64,000 bases of DNA from Turritopsis dohrnii (GCA_027922465.2 BQMF02000655.1:62001-126000), one strand, 5' to 3'; shown: positions 43,815 to 56,857, counted from the stretch's first letter. Numbers and translations: made by a program. The notes: generated from the sequence alone by a model not told the origin.

Positions 43815-45102
43815 ATCTATTTCTGACCAACAAGAACCTGCTTGCTTCTAGAAGAAAAAACAAAGATAGAAAAAAAACAATTTTATAATTTGCGATAACT
43901 TACAATTTTTATGGACGTTGGGAAACGACCGACCGGAAAATAAATATCTGAAAGTTATTTATAAAATTGACTTTTTTATGGCTAGAGAAACTGATGAATG
44001 ATGGTCGGATAAATCTCATTTTGAAATAATTTTCTGGCTAGCTACAATAGACCACTGTTAATTGAAGGTTATATAGAGAATTTACAAGGATAACATGGAA
44101 AAAGGAAATTTTACGCAATAAATTCTCATTTGTAGAATGGCATTGTTTGCGTATGATTATTATCATGAAATTGTCTACAGGATACAGGACAGGATATTTG
44201 CAGAATATTTGCGCCAATCGATCAAACTAGGACAATTTCCTATGATTAAATTTCAAGTTCGATAAGGATTGACAATGCGCGATATTGAGAACTTCGTTTT
44301 CAATTTACTCAAGACTTGCGCGATGCATGTTTGAGAACCTCGAAATTCATAATAAGTAAGTATTGTTCAAAGGGGGCGTATCATGCCTTTTCCGATCACA
44401 CCACCCATGACGTTCGTGTATGTCCTAAAGTCCATGCAGCAGTTTTTAAAAGCGAGAAACCCAATTTTAAACCGAGGCCAGAAAAGGTTTCGAATTTTAA
44501 GGTCTTAGAAAAAATAAAAACGAATTGTTTTTCGAGGTAAAAATAATTTTATGGCTTGCAAATAGAATATTTTTATCGTTTCGAGATTTTGGAATTAAAC
44601 CAGAAAGTGATGCTTTTTTAAATACTAATACATAAGCTAAAATATGCTATTTCTCATTGGCTTTGAGGCAACAGGTCGACCCATGCAATGTTAGAGAAAA
44701 TGGGCAGATGATTATGATCGTAGATCATGAATAAACAAACAAATAAAAATGAGAAGAACATTTTATTATCATTTCACATCGTCGTTATTAGTTATTTCAC
44801 CATGATGCAACGTCAATGCAACGTTGTTTTCAATCATTTGACCGTCGCACAAAATCCGTATAACTTCGGTTTTGGTGTTTGTTAATCATCGTTTTGACGT
44901 CAAAATCCGATATTGTTTTGCTTTTTCCATTTGGACTAACGACCGTCAAACTAATGTCTTCGGATCCTTCAGCTACAAAACATCGCTTAAGTCAGACGAA
45001 CGCCAAAAGTTTAAAAATTCAAAAGTTTGAAAGGAATATTTTGAAATCAAAACAATGCATTGTATTCGTTTTCAGATTGTAACATCAAATTTTTTAAAAA
45101 CA
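43815..45102. other. Upstream of the GPCR; nothing recognised
   Basis: AT-rich. A 74-aa frame at 44316-44540 and a 67-aa frame at 44879-45082 carry no known motif. No core promoter element can be asserted. Confidence 0.35.
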
Positions 45103-45240
45103 ATGGCATCAAAGCGGAAGCTGCAAACTAGCACCATAACAGAAAAATATGAAATATTGAATGAAATTGATAATGGAAAGAAATGTGATGTCACTTTTTT
45201 GAATATTCCCAAGAAGTTAGACTACATAAGCAGAGTCTGA
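45103..45240 (+). pseudogene. Tigger-like HTH N-terminus joined to a TIR-like tail
   Basis: MASKRKLQTSTITEKYEILN followed by EIDNGKK and later IPKK is the first CENP-B/Tigger helix-turn-helix. After IPKK it runs straight into TTAGACTACATAAGCAGAGT, then GTCAGACTTTCGTTATGTCA (to about 45300), a short-repeat tail like the ends of pogo-type elements. The catalytic domain has been deleted between. Confidence 0.55.
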
Positions 45241-45300
45241 CATAAGATGAAGTTCCAATATGTCAGACTTTCGTTATGTCAGACCGATTTTTTCGGACCC

Positions 45301-46662
45301 TTGATACTTTAGAATTTACTTACGTTGACAACCTTAACCAGCCTTGTTTTCGAGTGTGTTCTTTCGTAGTGGTTACAAACAAAAGTAAAAAAAAAACTGA
45401 AAAGAGAAACGTACAAATAAGAAATAAATGTAGTTTTTTGAACATCTGCATTTCAAAGTGACGTCATGCCTATTAAGTAAAAACATTCAAAAACAAGCAG
45501 GTTTGGAAACTTTCTTTTTGTTTCAGCTGAAACATGTATCTAGATAACAAATAAACATTCACTCATTCACTAGCGTTAAATTTGGTCTTTATTTTGGGCC
45601 AAATTTTCAAAGTGATTCAGGTTTTCTCAAAATTTAATTTTGTCTCACAAATTTTTTCCCGAAAAAAGTTGAAAACAAATATTTTTTTCAAAAGAAACCC
45701 GTTTATAAGAAATTAGAGACCAAAGATTCCAAAAACTAAGAAACTTTCAGTACTGGACTTTACAGGTTTCAAAAATTAAAAAACCAATAAAAGTAATTTC
45801 CTATGAAACCACTTCTCATTGAAATTTTTTCATTTTTTTTTGTACACAAGCGTTGTGTGATTGAATAAATGTAAATATATCAGTTGATGTCAATTTCATT
45901 CGATTATGTATAACGTTCGATTGTTAATTTCAATAGAACGTTGTTAATGTTTTAATTTTTACACGTGACACAAAATATGAACGTTCGTTTGCTAACGATA
46001 TTGAGATGGCAAGTAAGTGAAAAAAAAACCTTTTTAAACACAATTTAAAAAGAAGATTCAACATAAAGAAACGTAGTCGAAGTAAAAAGGGATGATTTTC
46101 TGCAAAAATGAAAATAGCATAATGTAAAACCTGCAAAAATAGTTTCCATAGCAAGTAAGGTAATTATTTTTCCTTTCGGTTTCAGTGTTGTCTGGGTGAA
46201 AACTTGAAAATAGTTTACTTTATTATCTGAATGGAATTGGAATTTAAGAAACCAAATCAGAAACTTTTAGTACCAAAGTTGCCAAAAGTGTAAGAAACTG
46301 TCAGTACTACAGCTTTTCACTGGTATGTTTTTTTAAAAATACGTTTCAAAATACGTTGAAAGTGACTTCATCCTAGTGATTTCCCAGTTTTCGTCTCTTG
46401 CTGAGAATCACGAAAACCTGTTGTGTACAGAATTTATTTTCAGCCAGAGCTGAAATGTTTGCAATATGCCACATGTGATGAAATTGATGATGACATCCAT
46501 CGAAAGTCCGGGTAAGAAGTAAAGGTATACATATAATTTGTCAGCCCAAGATGATGGGTTGATTCAGGTTGTTTCAACTCTGGCCTGTGCTCAAACTTGA
46601 GTTGTAAAAGTAGCCAATAATTTCAATTTGAGTGCAAAAAAAAAGAAAAAGTTTTAAACTTC
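45301..46662. other. AT-rich DNA, little recognised
   Basis: Two segments share AGAAACTTTCAGTACT / AAGAAACTGTCAGTACTACAG (45738 and 46291), perhaps an old dispersed repeat. No coding evidence. Confidence 0.3.
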
Positions 46663-47320
46663 GCATGACATCACGTCGCCTTATTTATTCCGTTACTTAT
46701 TTATTGCGCCGAAATCTTAAGTATTTTCAGATGTTATACAGATGGAAAAGAAACTGCATTATTCATTATTTGTACATATTTCAAGTTACAAATAGCAAAG
46801 TTAATTGGACACCGACTCGAACTATTGCTTCCAATGATGTTCCTCTCTAATAAATGGAATTAAAAAGAAAAAAGTTGTTTATTTGTCCTTGATTTTGGAA
46901 TGTTTTGATAAATACGCATGGGCATGACGTCACATCACCTTATTTCTTCCGTTATTTATTTGTTGCGCCGAAATCTTAAGTATTTTCAGATGTTATACAG
47001 TTTGAAAGAAACTGCATTATTCATTATTTGTACATATTTCAAGTTACAAATAACAAAGTTAATTGGACACCGACTCGAACTATTGCTTCCAATGATGTTC
47101 CTCTCTAATAAATGGAATTAAAAAGAAAAAAGTTGTTTATTTGTCCTTGATTTTGGAATGTTTTAATAAATACGCATGGGCATGACGTCACATCACCTTA
47201 TTTATTCCGTTACTTATTTATTGCGCCGAAATCTTAAGTATTTTCAGATGTTATACAGATGGAAAAGAAACTACATTATTCATTATTTGTACATATTTCA
47301 AGTTAAAAAGTAACAAAGTG
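46663..47320 (+). repeat. 258-bp tandem repeat, about 2.5 copies
   Basis: Units begin GCATGACATCACGTC (46663), GCATGACGTCACATC (46922) and GCATGACGTCACATC (47180). The first two are complete; the third stops near 47320 after AAGTTAAAAAGTAACAAAG. Open frames across the units are by-products. Confidence 0.87.
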
Positions 47321-47352
47321 AATTGCCACCTTCCTGTTTCAATTAATTTTTA

Positions 47353-48168
47353 AAAGGGAACTAAACTCAAAAAATCAAAATTGATTTTTTATACCATTTG
47401 GAAGAATTTTAAAAATGATGAAAGTCGGTTTTTGAATTTTCAAAAAAACCTTTTTCATTCCCAAGATATTGCCATTTAAAGTGACTCAAAAGTTTGCTCA
47501 AAACTTGATCTCCATGGCAACGTGACATCATAGTGTTCAAAAAAAATTGCTGACAAACAAATATGTAAATAACTAAAGAAATATTAGTGATACACTGCTA
47601 GAATTTTGTATGTGTAGTGGAAAACACCTATAGATATCAAATCACTAAAAATAATTGTTGCGATAGCTACCTTGGCTTGCTTCCAGGTCTCTTCTGTTTT
47701 TTGGTGACAAACCTATAATGGGGATCTGCTCAGGTAAGGGAAGCGAAATTTTAGAAAATGAAACAGTTTTCAACTGGACGTAAGTGAAAGCGAAATTCGC
47801 CATAGTAACAGTGTTGGATGCTGATATATAGCTTTGTCAGCAAAAAGTAATAGAGACCTGGAAACGAGTCGGAGTAGCAATGACAATAAATTTCTTGGCT
47901 TTTCACAACTGCAGTCAGTTAGCACTCTACATGCAATGTTCTAACAATATATCATTAAAGCATTCTGAGCTATTCACATATTTGTATATCAGCAATATCT
48001 TCTTGAACGTTGTGATGTCAAGTTGCCATGGAGATCATGTTTTGGAAAAAACTTTAAACGGCAATATCTCGAGAACGAAAAATGATTTTTTAAAACTGTC
48101 TTTCAGGATTTTCAAAGCCGTATCAAATAGTATGAACTTGTGATTTTTTCAGTTTAGTTCCCCTTTAA
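47353..48168. mobile_element. Foldback element with about 170-bp inverted ends
   Basis: Left AAAGGGAACTAAACTCAAAAA pairs with right TTTTTTCAGTTTAGTTCCCCTTT (in two stretches). Similarity continues inward through GATATTGCC / GGCAATATC and ATCTCCATGGCAACGTGACATC / GATGTCAAGTTGCCATGGAG. About 816 bp, non-coding. Confidence 0.7.
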
Positions 48169-50354
48169 ATTTTGTTGATGATCATTCAGTCATAAAATCA
48201 CAAAATGTGTGCCTTTTATTGTGCAGATTTCTATAAAAGTATTTTTTTCCGCACTGATTTCTCAACAAATTTGGTTGAGTACCAAAGAACAGAGAAGAAA
48301 GAAAGACTAATTAATACTTGGTAAAATAAATTCTACTGTTTTGTGTTATGTATCGTCTCTCTTATGAAATCTGTATTGAAAATGAAAGCAAAATAAATAG
48401 TGGTACTATGAACAAGTGAATTCATGGCTTTAAGTACGATACACATAGCTTTTTGAAGGAAGTCTCAATTTATTTTAAAGGGCAACATCTTTTAATCAAG
48501 ATTATTCTTATATATATAATGTTCGGTAATTACCGAGTGGTTAGTTCATTCGAGTGTAGCCACTGCAACATGTTTTCTAGAACAATCCATGTGCAGGCAC
48601 GTGAGATCAATACTATATACTTTAGCATATACTCTATTCGACCACCAATTGCAAGTCTGCAGGTGTTAGAGGCAGGGGAAGCTTGTTTTCCAAGAAGGCC
48701 TCTGCTTATACGCCTGACAATGCTTTAAGAGGTCATGTGTACAAGCTAAGTCTTACTCCTTTTTCCCATTTTGCTCCATGTGTGATTTCTATCCGAATAT
48801 GGAGCAAAGTATAGAATTAGATTACTTCGGTATATTGTAGCTTCAAATACACTTTGGTCAATCCCACAAGGTGCTTCTGATATTGCGGATCGTGTAAGAG
48901 AAATGTAAGAAATAATTCTCCAAGAATCACTTCAAACAAGAGAAGAACTCACAACTAATTTCTGAAGCCTTTCGTTTCTATAAATCATCTGTGTCGGCAT
49001 TTCTTTGATATAACTGGAGCCTTGAATTTCTCTAGATTTTGGCTTACTTGAGCGGGTTTGTACGACGCTTTAGGTTTCTCAATATATTTGGGGCTCTCAG
49101 ATTTCATGAGGAATTAGAGTTTAAAAATTGGGTTGGTTCTTACGATTGTGGAAGTCAATAGAAACGCTCCTTTTTAAGGTGTTTGAAGGAGTTTGATAAC
49201 TGCTTTGAAAACTTCGATAAACCGAGGCGAAGTTTCTTTGAATAGATTTCTAAAAGTTTCAAGTCCTTCTTTTTGCACATCCATTCTTCAAATTGATATT
49301 GTATACACCGACCATCTTCGTCCCAATTATCGCTCAGATCTGTACCGCAACATGCAAGTCAGTACAGGTCATTTCTAAATACATTCCGAATACCTAAAGC
49401 CTCCAATTAATAAAAACGAGTTCATTATAAACAACACGCAAGACTTTGCGAAGCTGATCAAATATCAACCAGCTTTGGATGAGAATGAAGAATTCGTACG
49501 AATCTTTATCTTTAAAGCTTTCCTCCCTTGCCAAAACATATATAACTGAAAACATTCAGAATGTCACAGTAATACAGAAAATAAACTTTATTTTTCATAA
49601 TTTACTTTGTCAAGTCCAATATTTCCACAACACGTTTTTACTTTTATGAAAGCTCGACTAGCCGTTCCGCCATTTTTCAAAACAACATCCGAAGGGCTGT
49701 GACGTCAGCAAGTTTCATGTCCAGATTTACGGCTTTAAAAAAACGCTGAAAATACCGCTCGCTTCACACATTCACGTCTTTTTCCTTCGATATAGCCCCC
49801 GTTTATTCATGGTATCTTCTAAATACGACTAATTATGATCTTGATGCATATTCGCATTCATATACAATTTGTTTCGTAACATACGGAAGACGTTGATCAA
49901 AGATTTTAGTTTGTTTTTTATTTATGTTCACATGTTTTTGAAGGGGAGAATCTTTCGCGCGCAGAAACTTCGCGTTTTTGGCCCTTTTTCGCGAAAGTTT
50001 ATGCCTTTGGAAATTTCTAAACAGCAAAACGCGAAAGTTTTTTCACTCGCTCGAAGAAACCCTTTTTCCAAGCAAATTTCAGCAAACTTCGGCGGTATTG
50101 GTGGTGGAGATGGAGGAACCGATTCTGAGTGGGAAGTTGAAGAAAATTAGTTATAGTTTTTTACTTTCACTTTAAACAAAGAAACAAAATTATAAAAATT
50201 TAAAAAAATCTTTTTCTTCAATTCACGAAAGTTTTTTTCCGCGAAATTTGTTCCAAAATCTGCGAAACGCGATAGTTTATTCCATAAATTTCGCGTTTTT
50301 TTGACACGTGTAACTTTCTGCCTGCGACACTTTCTGCCCTTAAAAGTATCTATC
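48169..50354. other. Gene-poor stretch
   Basis: No recognised coding. From 49960 to 50310 repeated TTTCGCGAAAG / CGCGAAAGTTT / GCGAAACGCGA blocks occur in both orientations, perhaps a foldback element lying just upstream of the THAP fragment. Confidence 0.35.
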
Positions 50355-50532
50355 ATGTCGTGTGCTTTACCCAGGCTGTACAAATAATAAGCGCGATTCT
50401 TCTAAGACTCTTTTTTCGCTACCAAAAGATAAATTGGCGAAAGTATGGATAGCAAGAATAAATAGAGCAGATGTCCTTCCTAAAGCAGTTTTTGTATGCG
50501 AAGATCATTTTCAACCTGAAGACTTTGATTAA
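50355..50532 (+). pseudogene. THAP zinc-finger fragment
   Basis: Starts MSCALP; with a one-base shift it reads GCTNNKRDSSKTLFSLPKDK, then LAKVWIARINRADV and VFVCEDHFQPEDFD before TAA (50530-50532). This is the full C2CH THAP pattern (C-x-x-x-C, then C-x-x-H), with the conserved SLPKD, W and F positions. THAP domains are DNA-binding modules of P-element transposases and related host proteins. Truncated right after the domain and frameshifted once, so likely a transposase remnant. Confidence 0.75.
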
Positions 50533-51129
50533 GGCAACGAGATAAGTAGACGTTCGCAGAACTAAGAAATAAAAGAGGTTTTTTTCTTGTCGCAGAATTC
50601 GCAAATTCTTTCCTTCTCCTGAAACCAAGGATTCGCTGTGCGGAGAAGTTTTCGCGGTATCACTGTGTCTCTCATATTTTTATATTACGGGTTGGAGACA
50701 AAGATATATTATACGCACTTTATCTCGGTATTTTTCAATCAGGGGGTAATAAAAGAAATTATAAGCAGTCTGTATATTTTGTTATTTATTAAAACGAAAC
50801 ATAACCTATCAGGTCAGCAAACTTGCCTAACTTTCAGTTACTTTCGTTTTCACGATGATACTTGCTGACGTCACACGGAATTTCAGTGTTTTGATTTTGT
50901 AGAGAGAAAGATGGCGGCGAAGAAGTGTCTTGTTGATCAAATTTAAGTTTTTAATGTGAATTATTTTTCTTCTGTACCGTTTTTGAAGCAAATGAATATG
51001 ATTTTCTGTGTTACTGTGATATTCTGAATGTTTTCAGTCATGTTTCTTTTGGCATGGGAGGAAAGCTTTAAATGTCCTTGCCTGGGAAACAATCGATTAC
51101 ATCTTAGATGAAATCTACATCTATCAAAA
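50533..51129. other. No gene recognised
   Basis: AT-rich. A 76-aa frame (50638-50868) has no known motif; TGACGTCA-like GCTGACGTCACAC lies at about 50862-50875. Confidence 0.3.
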
Positions 51130-51335
51130 AATACCCAAGATATGCAATCGACTATGGTTGTCCATTTATAGCAAAATTCAAAATAAGCATTCGTATTCAC
51201 ATTCAAGAAATTTTTATTCACATTCAACAAAATCATATGCACATTCAAGAAACTGTTATTTACGTTCAAGGAATTTTTTATTCATGTAAAAGAAACTTTA
51301 CACTCTTAAGAAAATTTTCTTTCGCATTCAAACAA
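51130..51335 (+). repeat. Left inverted arm with CATTCAAGAAA iterations
   Basis: ACTATGGTTGTCCATTTATA then repeated CATTCAAGAAATTTTTATT-like blocks of about 20 bp. Pairs with 53865-54115. Confidence 0.7.
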
Positions 51336-53864
51336 AAGATTCATTAACACTTAAAGAGTCTATGGACGGATGAAAAATGTAAATATTATGATCACGTGAT
51401 CATAACACAAAATAAAAACAAAACTAGCCACGTGGCAGAATGCGTTTCATTTCTTTTATTTATTAAAACGAATCTACAGGTAAAAAATTCATTTTTGCAG
51501 CTGCTTTTTCAAAGAAAGTTATTTATGTGCATAAACAAAATCATTTTGTTACAAAAGAGAAAAGAGATGTGTCAAACATTATACCGCATGTTCACAAAAT
51601 TCGCAAGTTGCTGTTTAAACAGAGATTCTTTGCTTTTCAATATCAAAGTGAAAGATTTTACACAAGAGCTTAGGAGTGGTATTTCAATGGCAATAATTAT
51701 AGGAAAGCACCCTAAGGGCAATTCTGTGGAAATATGGGGCCACTTGGGAAAATGAGATAGACATGTTGTGCTATCATGTGTAGCTTTAGCAGTTAGGAAA
51801 AATAAGTCATGATGGGGTTTACAAGGACTAAAAACTGTTTCAATTATGTATAATTGCACCATAAAAAACTATTTCAAAGTATTTATTTTCATTCCAAACC
51901 TTGTTATCACGTTACCTAAAAATTATAGCCAGATTTCAGTATATCTTCAAAAAGTTTCACTATTTATTATAAAGTAAAAACTGAACTCAGTATTTACAAT
52001 TTGAGATTTCAACAATCCTGAAAGTTTTTCTAGATCAAGTTGACTATACAAAAACTTGGTCGATAGTATACAGGTGCATTTTTTCTCCATTAGTTGTTGT
52101 CACTTCTTGACAAAACAAGTGAGGAATTGTCATTATAATTTGATACACTGGATCAACAAGTGTATCTTCAGAGATTGTTACTTCCTCTTCAGCAGTTCCC
52201 TCCTCAGCATTCTCTCTCTACATCAACAATATACATTTAGAAACGATTGCTTCTTCAACGGTTTTCTCTTCGATGATAATATAAGAATCACAAAATATAT
52301 TGATGTTCGAAGATAGAGTACAGACATCGTATTCCTTTTTTCTTGTGCATATACTACCTGTGAACTGAAATTTTACTTCAAAACTTCCATACTTTTAATA
52401 TTGAATGTTTTTTATCTTTATTATGTTATTGGAGCGTTATAAACAACGAATACAACGAAACAACATTGTATAAGTATCTTCCACGACAATCAGAAATTAT
52501 AAATGTATAAATCGTCTGTTGTTCATCCATCAATATCTTCGCAATCAGCATTTGTTAGGGATTAAATCGTATTTCTGATTCTTCTTAGATAAAATATCAA
52601 CCCCACAAAGTAGATATATAAGTTCTGAGTTCAACATAAAGTGTATAAATAAGGCAATGAAGAATCCGTTTTTCAGAAAAACAATGTTTTTTTGACTCCG
52701 AAGCTTTCTTGTTCGAAAGATTTGTTTACATTAACTCGATTTACCAATTTAGAATTTTAATTGATCATCGCTTTTGAGAATAGTAATCGAGTTAAAAGTT
52801 AAACCGCTGTGCATTCTATTGTATTTCATCCGTCAATAGACTCTTTAAGAAGTTACTTGATGCATTCATATTCAACGGCATTTTTTTATGCAAGACAAAA
52901 TTAAATTCAAGGATATTCCGTAACCTAAATCTGGTCTGCAAAATTAGCAGAAAAACTGAGATTGAGGGCATGGCGTATGAAAATGGCAGGAATAACATGT
53001 GGAAAATACCTTTGCGCTCATGTCATGAAGCGTAATTATTTTGGTGGAGAGTTGGTGTGATAATTCTGGATGTATAACATTTACCCTCCTTCATTTTGTT
53101 TTTGTTAAAATTAAAATATAAAAGATGGTTAACATATCCAAAACATTATTCAGGAGCTCCTTCTCCTTCTGATGATGGTCTTTCATCTGTAGACATTGAA
53201 GACGTATCGAATCCATTTCCAGAAGATATTTTAGAACGCATATTGCAGCTTGATTTTTTTAGAGATTCAGAAAGCTTTGGCATTGATATTTTTATTGAAG
53301 CGAAAAGTTTAGTTAAAAGCGTTTGAGAAAACTTTTCCTTTTCTTCTCCGTTAAGAAACTTCTTTCACTTCACGAATTTTAGTTACAGATAATCAAAAAT
53401 AAATAATAATCAAAACCAGTTCCAATTTTTTCTGGACATTTTGTTGGGTATTTTTAGAAACTAGGGATTCTAAGTTTTACAGAATTTTGTCATTACTAAT
53501 AAAAGAAAAGAAAAAAGTTTACCAACTGTAGTTTTCGATTGGCTAGACCCCAAACCCAACTCTCTCGCTTGGTCGAATTTGATCTTATTTTATTACATTC
53601 CCTTTTATACTGGAGCAGCTGTTGTCAATAAAATGAATATAACCTTATGTTGTTGACGAACCTTTTCTGGGATTTTGATACTTATTTCGTTTTACTTTTA
53701 CTGCTGTCATGTACCCCATCTCAAAATTTTCCAGAATTCACTCATTTATTCTCCTTACATCTGATATTTTTTCAAAAAAAACTGTTTTCGCCTGTTTATG
53801 TATCGCTAAGCAGTTTCCATTAGTGACCGATAATTTACTGACCAGATTTGAGTTACCGAATTTC
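51336..53864. other. Interior between the inverted arms
   Basis: Second inverted pair: CTTAAAGAGTCTATGGACGG (51349) against CCGTCAATAGACTCTTTAAG (52830). A 76-aa frame at 53096-53326 (SPSDDGLSSVDIEDVSN) is acidic and unrecognised. No transposase seen. Confidence 0.35.
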
Positions 53865-54115
53865 CTTGAATAGTAATTTTACACTTTGCATATAAATTTT
53901 TTTCTTGAATTGGAATAAAAATTTTCTTGAACATGAATAAAAGTTTCTGGAATGTGAATATAATTTCGTTGAATGTGAATAAAAATTTCTTGACCGTAAA
54001 TAACAGTTTCTTGAATTTGCATATAATTTTGTTGGATATGAATAAAAGTTTCTTGAATGCGAATGCAAATATCTATCTTGAATTTTGCTACAAATGAGCA
54101 ACCATACCCATGGAA
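53865..54115 (-). repeat. Right inverted arm with TTTCTTGAATG iterations
   Basis: Reverse-complement partner of 51130-51335, reading TTTCTTGAATGTGAATAAAA-type blocks and ending TGAGCAACCATACCCATGG. Together they delimit about 3 kb. Confidence 0.7.
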
Positions 54116-54433
54116 AGTCTGTTGGAGACAAACAGAGCTCTATCTCCAGGTCTGACCAATATAGCACAAACCACAAAATCTAACTCAGCAGTATGTAAAA
54201 ACAGGTTCAAGAATTAGAATATACGGTGATAACATTACCATCCCTGGTGAAATATAACCCTTCCTTTAGCTTTTATTTCTAAAACGATACCTGTGTGATG
54301 GAGAAACCGTAAAATTCATGTTTTAATTTGAGGCCGCACTCACCCTGATAAAATAGCTGTAATTATAAATTATCTGAAAAATCTGAATTAAGCCACGATT
54401 GACTGTGGACAAAACTCTGGGACGGAAGTACTA

Positions 54434-54994
54434 ATGAAAGATCAGCTGCTTAACGTGCAGACTAATCAGGGCATGAATCTATATGTAAATGCACTCGTAG
54501 GTGAAGTATGTTTTCCCATAGAAGGACAAAATATCAGGTTTGCTGCTTATGAATTTGATATGTTGATAGGGGCTGGTTTTAACTGTAATTTCTTCAATTC
54601 TTCAATGCGATTAAAAGTAGTACAGAAGGCCCTGTTGCTATGCCCTCCAAGTTAGGATGGATATTAAGTGGACCGATTAACTCTTGGAACAAAACCAGTT
54701 TATCTACAAATTTGGTTACAAGTACATACGTATTAAAAGCACAAACAGAGATTATAGACAAAGAGGTTTCTTTTCGGGATTCCCTTAAAATTTTTTGGAA
54801 TTCAGAGAACATTGGCAGAGAACCCTATTGATTTTTCCGTAGTAGAGAATTTTAGGGAAAACATTAAATTTCAAAACAATTGTTATCAGGTCAGATTACC
54901 GTTTAAAGAAAGTCATGATACGTTAGGTGATCATTACCAGTTAAGTTTAAAACGATTAAAAAGTTTAAGTAATACATTTCAAAATGATACTGAA
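54434..54994 (+). pseudogene. BEL/Pao pol: protease to RT linker
   Basis: In three frames: DMLIGAGFNCNFF, then GPVAMPSKLGWILSGPIN, and ENPIDFSVVENFRENIKF with YQVRLPFKESHDTLGDHYQL then SLKRLKSL. This is the LIG-D-x-x-W...GWVLSG...LP(W/F)K order found between protease and RT in BEL/Pao elements. Frameshifts at about 54635 and 54815. Coding is interrupted after FQNDTE by the 1.5 kb element and resumes at 57932. Confidence 0.8.
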
Positions 54995-55383
54995 CAAGAT
55001 GCCCTTACGGGCAGAAAGATTTCTGCAAAATCAGTTGAAAACTAAAAATATGAAAAATGAAATACTATAATAGCATTCTTGAAACTTGAATGATTTGGAA
55101 TCATTGAATGGTTGAATAATTTCTACAATATATACATTAGATTCCTAATTACCTGCATTTTGAAGGCATAATTGACACAATGAGAAACTTTATTTTAATG
55201 TAACATGTTTGTTGATACAAAATAATATAAACGATACATGGATCTTTTCAGATATCTTAATGAATATGATCATAACTCGTAAACTCAAAACATTTTTCCA
55301 AGAACATATAAATTTTAACAATATTAATTGTATTAATTAAATTAGATTAACAATATGGCAAGCACTTATATTCTTCATCTACA

Positions 55384-56857
55384 GGCTGAAATACAAGATC
55401 AGTTTAAATGGATCGATTTAAACTGACAGTTTTTTTTTCATCAGTGAAACTGTTGAAACGCACCTGTCTACACATTCAGTTTAAACTGAAAAAAACTTTC
55501 ATGTTTCTTTTTGTTTTACCATGGACAGCGCAGTGCAAGGTGCAGTAATTGTTGCGTTTGTGGCTGTTATTGTAAAAACGAAAAATAAAAAAAGTACAAG
55601 AAAGAAACGAACAATTTTGGTGAAGCCGTTGTTACACCAGTAAATGTCGCAATCAACAGGACATGTCGCAATCAACAGTAAATGTCGCAACGTCACCAAT
55701 AAATGTCGCAAATCAACAGGAAATGTCGCAAAATCAATAGTAACCAATACAAGTCATTTTGCTTCTCGAACGTTAAAATCAACAGTAAATGTCGCTCAGA
55801 AATTCAAAATCAACAGGAAATGTCGTATTTTTTGTATCGTTTCAAGATTTCTCTCTCTGTGATTACATCGATTAAAGAACATTATTTCAAGTACCGGTTG
55901 TTTAAAAGCAGAGAAGAAACCACCAGCATCTTCAAATCGTATTCTGTGTGTATCCAAAAGCTCACAGAATGTTCAACATGAAAGAGAGATTGAATAGGAT
56001 TCTTAATTTGGGATGGTGCCACTATTATTCAAGATGTTCAAACAATGGGATATCTTTTGAATTATCAAGCTTTCTTACCCTAACTTATTTGGCTAATGAT
56101 ATTTGTTGTAGAAAATTGAGACATTTGTTTTTGAGCATTGCAACAAATGTTATTACGATTTGAAACATTGATCATTGATAAATGGATGTGGTAAAGTGAT
56201 TTCTACCTTTGTGACATTTACTGTTGATCATCGATTTTGGTGCGACATTTGCTGTTGCGACATTTACTGTTGGGTTTGCGACGTTTACTGTTGATTTGCG
56301 ACATTTACTGGCGACGTTGCGACATTTACTGTTGATTGCGACATATCCTGTTGATTGCGACATTTACTGGTGTAACAGCCGTGGTTACAAGATTTATTGG
56401 GTGCATACGACACGTTCTTAATTGAATTTAAGTGGAAAGATCATTTGTAGAACAAAAAGTTTTTGCGTATTGAACCTGATACTTTTAATGAATTACTACT
56501 CCCTATTGAATATTCAATATGGAAAAGAATTGTACCTTAATTCAATTTTTCATTTTGTTTGCCATTTTCAATGTTCAAATAACTGCTCGCTTCACTTTCA
56601 CATAAAGTTGCTACAAAATCATTCGGAATTATTCGCCACGTGTTGAAAACAAAAGAAACATCTAGTTTGTCTCATGATTTCAATAGAATATTCTCATCAG
56701 TTTAACTGAAGAAGATGAACATGTCCATCTTTTAAAAAAACTATTAAAAACAGTTTAAAAGGATCATGAAAAATTCATCAGTTTTTTCTGTTTACACGAT
56801 CAGTTTCCCCTATCATCAGTTTAAACTGTCAGTTTAAACTGATCGTGTATTTCAGCC
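55384..56857. mobile_element. Nested TIR element (AGTTTAAACTG repeats)
   Basis: GGCTGAAATACAAGATCAG on the left pairs with CTGATCGTGTATTTCAGCC on the right. Palindromic CAGTTTAAACTG blocks recur inside both ends. It interrupts the 1.5 kb element and itself holds the element at 55630. No clear target duplication. Confidence 0.75.
55630..56377. mobile_element. Nested TIR element with AATGTCGCAATCAACAG repeats
   Basis: Ends TGTTACACCAG...CTGGTGTAACA, with a perfect 5-bp direct repeat GCCGT outside each end (55625-55629, 56378-56382). Both arms are arrays of an 18-20 bp unit, (G/T)AAATGTCGCAATCAACA, matching over at least 115 bp. 748 bp, non-coding. TGT...ACA ends with 5-bp duplication do not match hAT (8 bp); the superfamily is unresolved. 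Confidence 0.85.
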
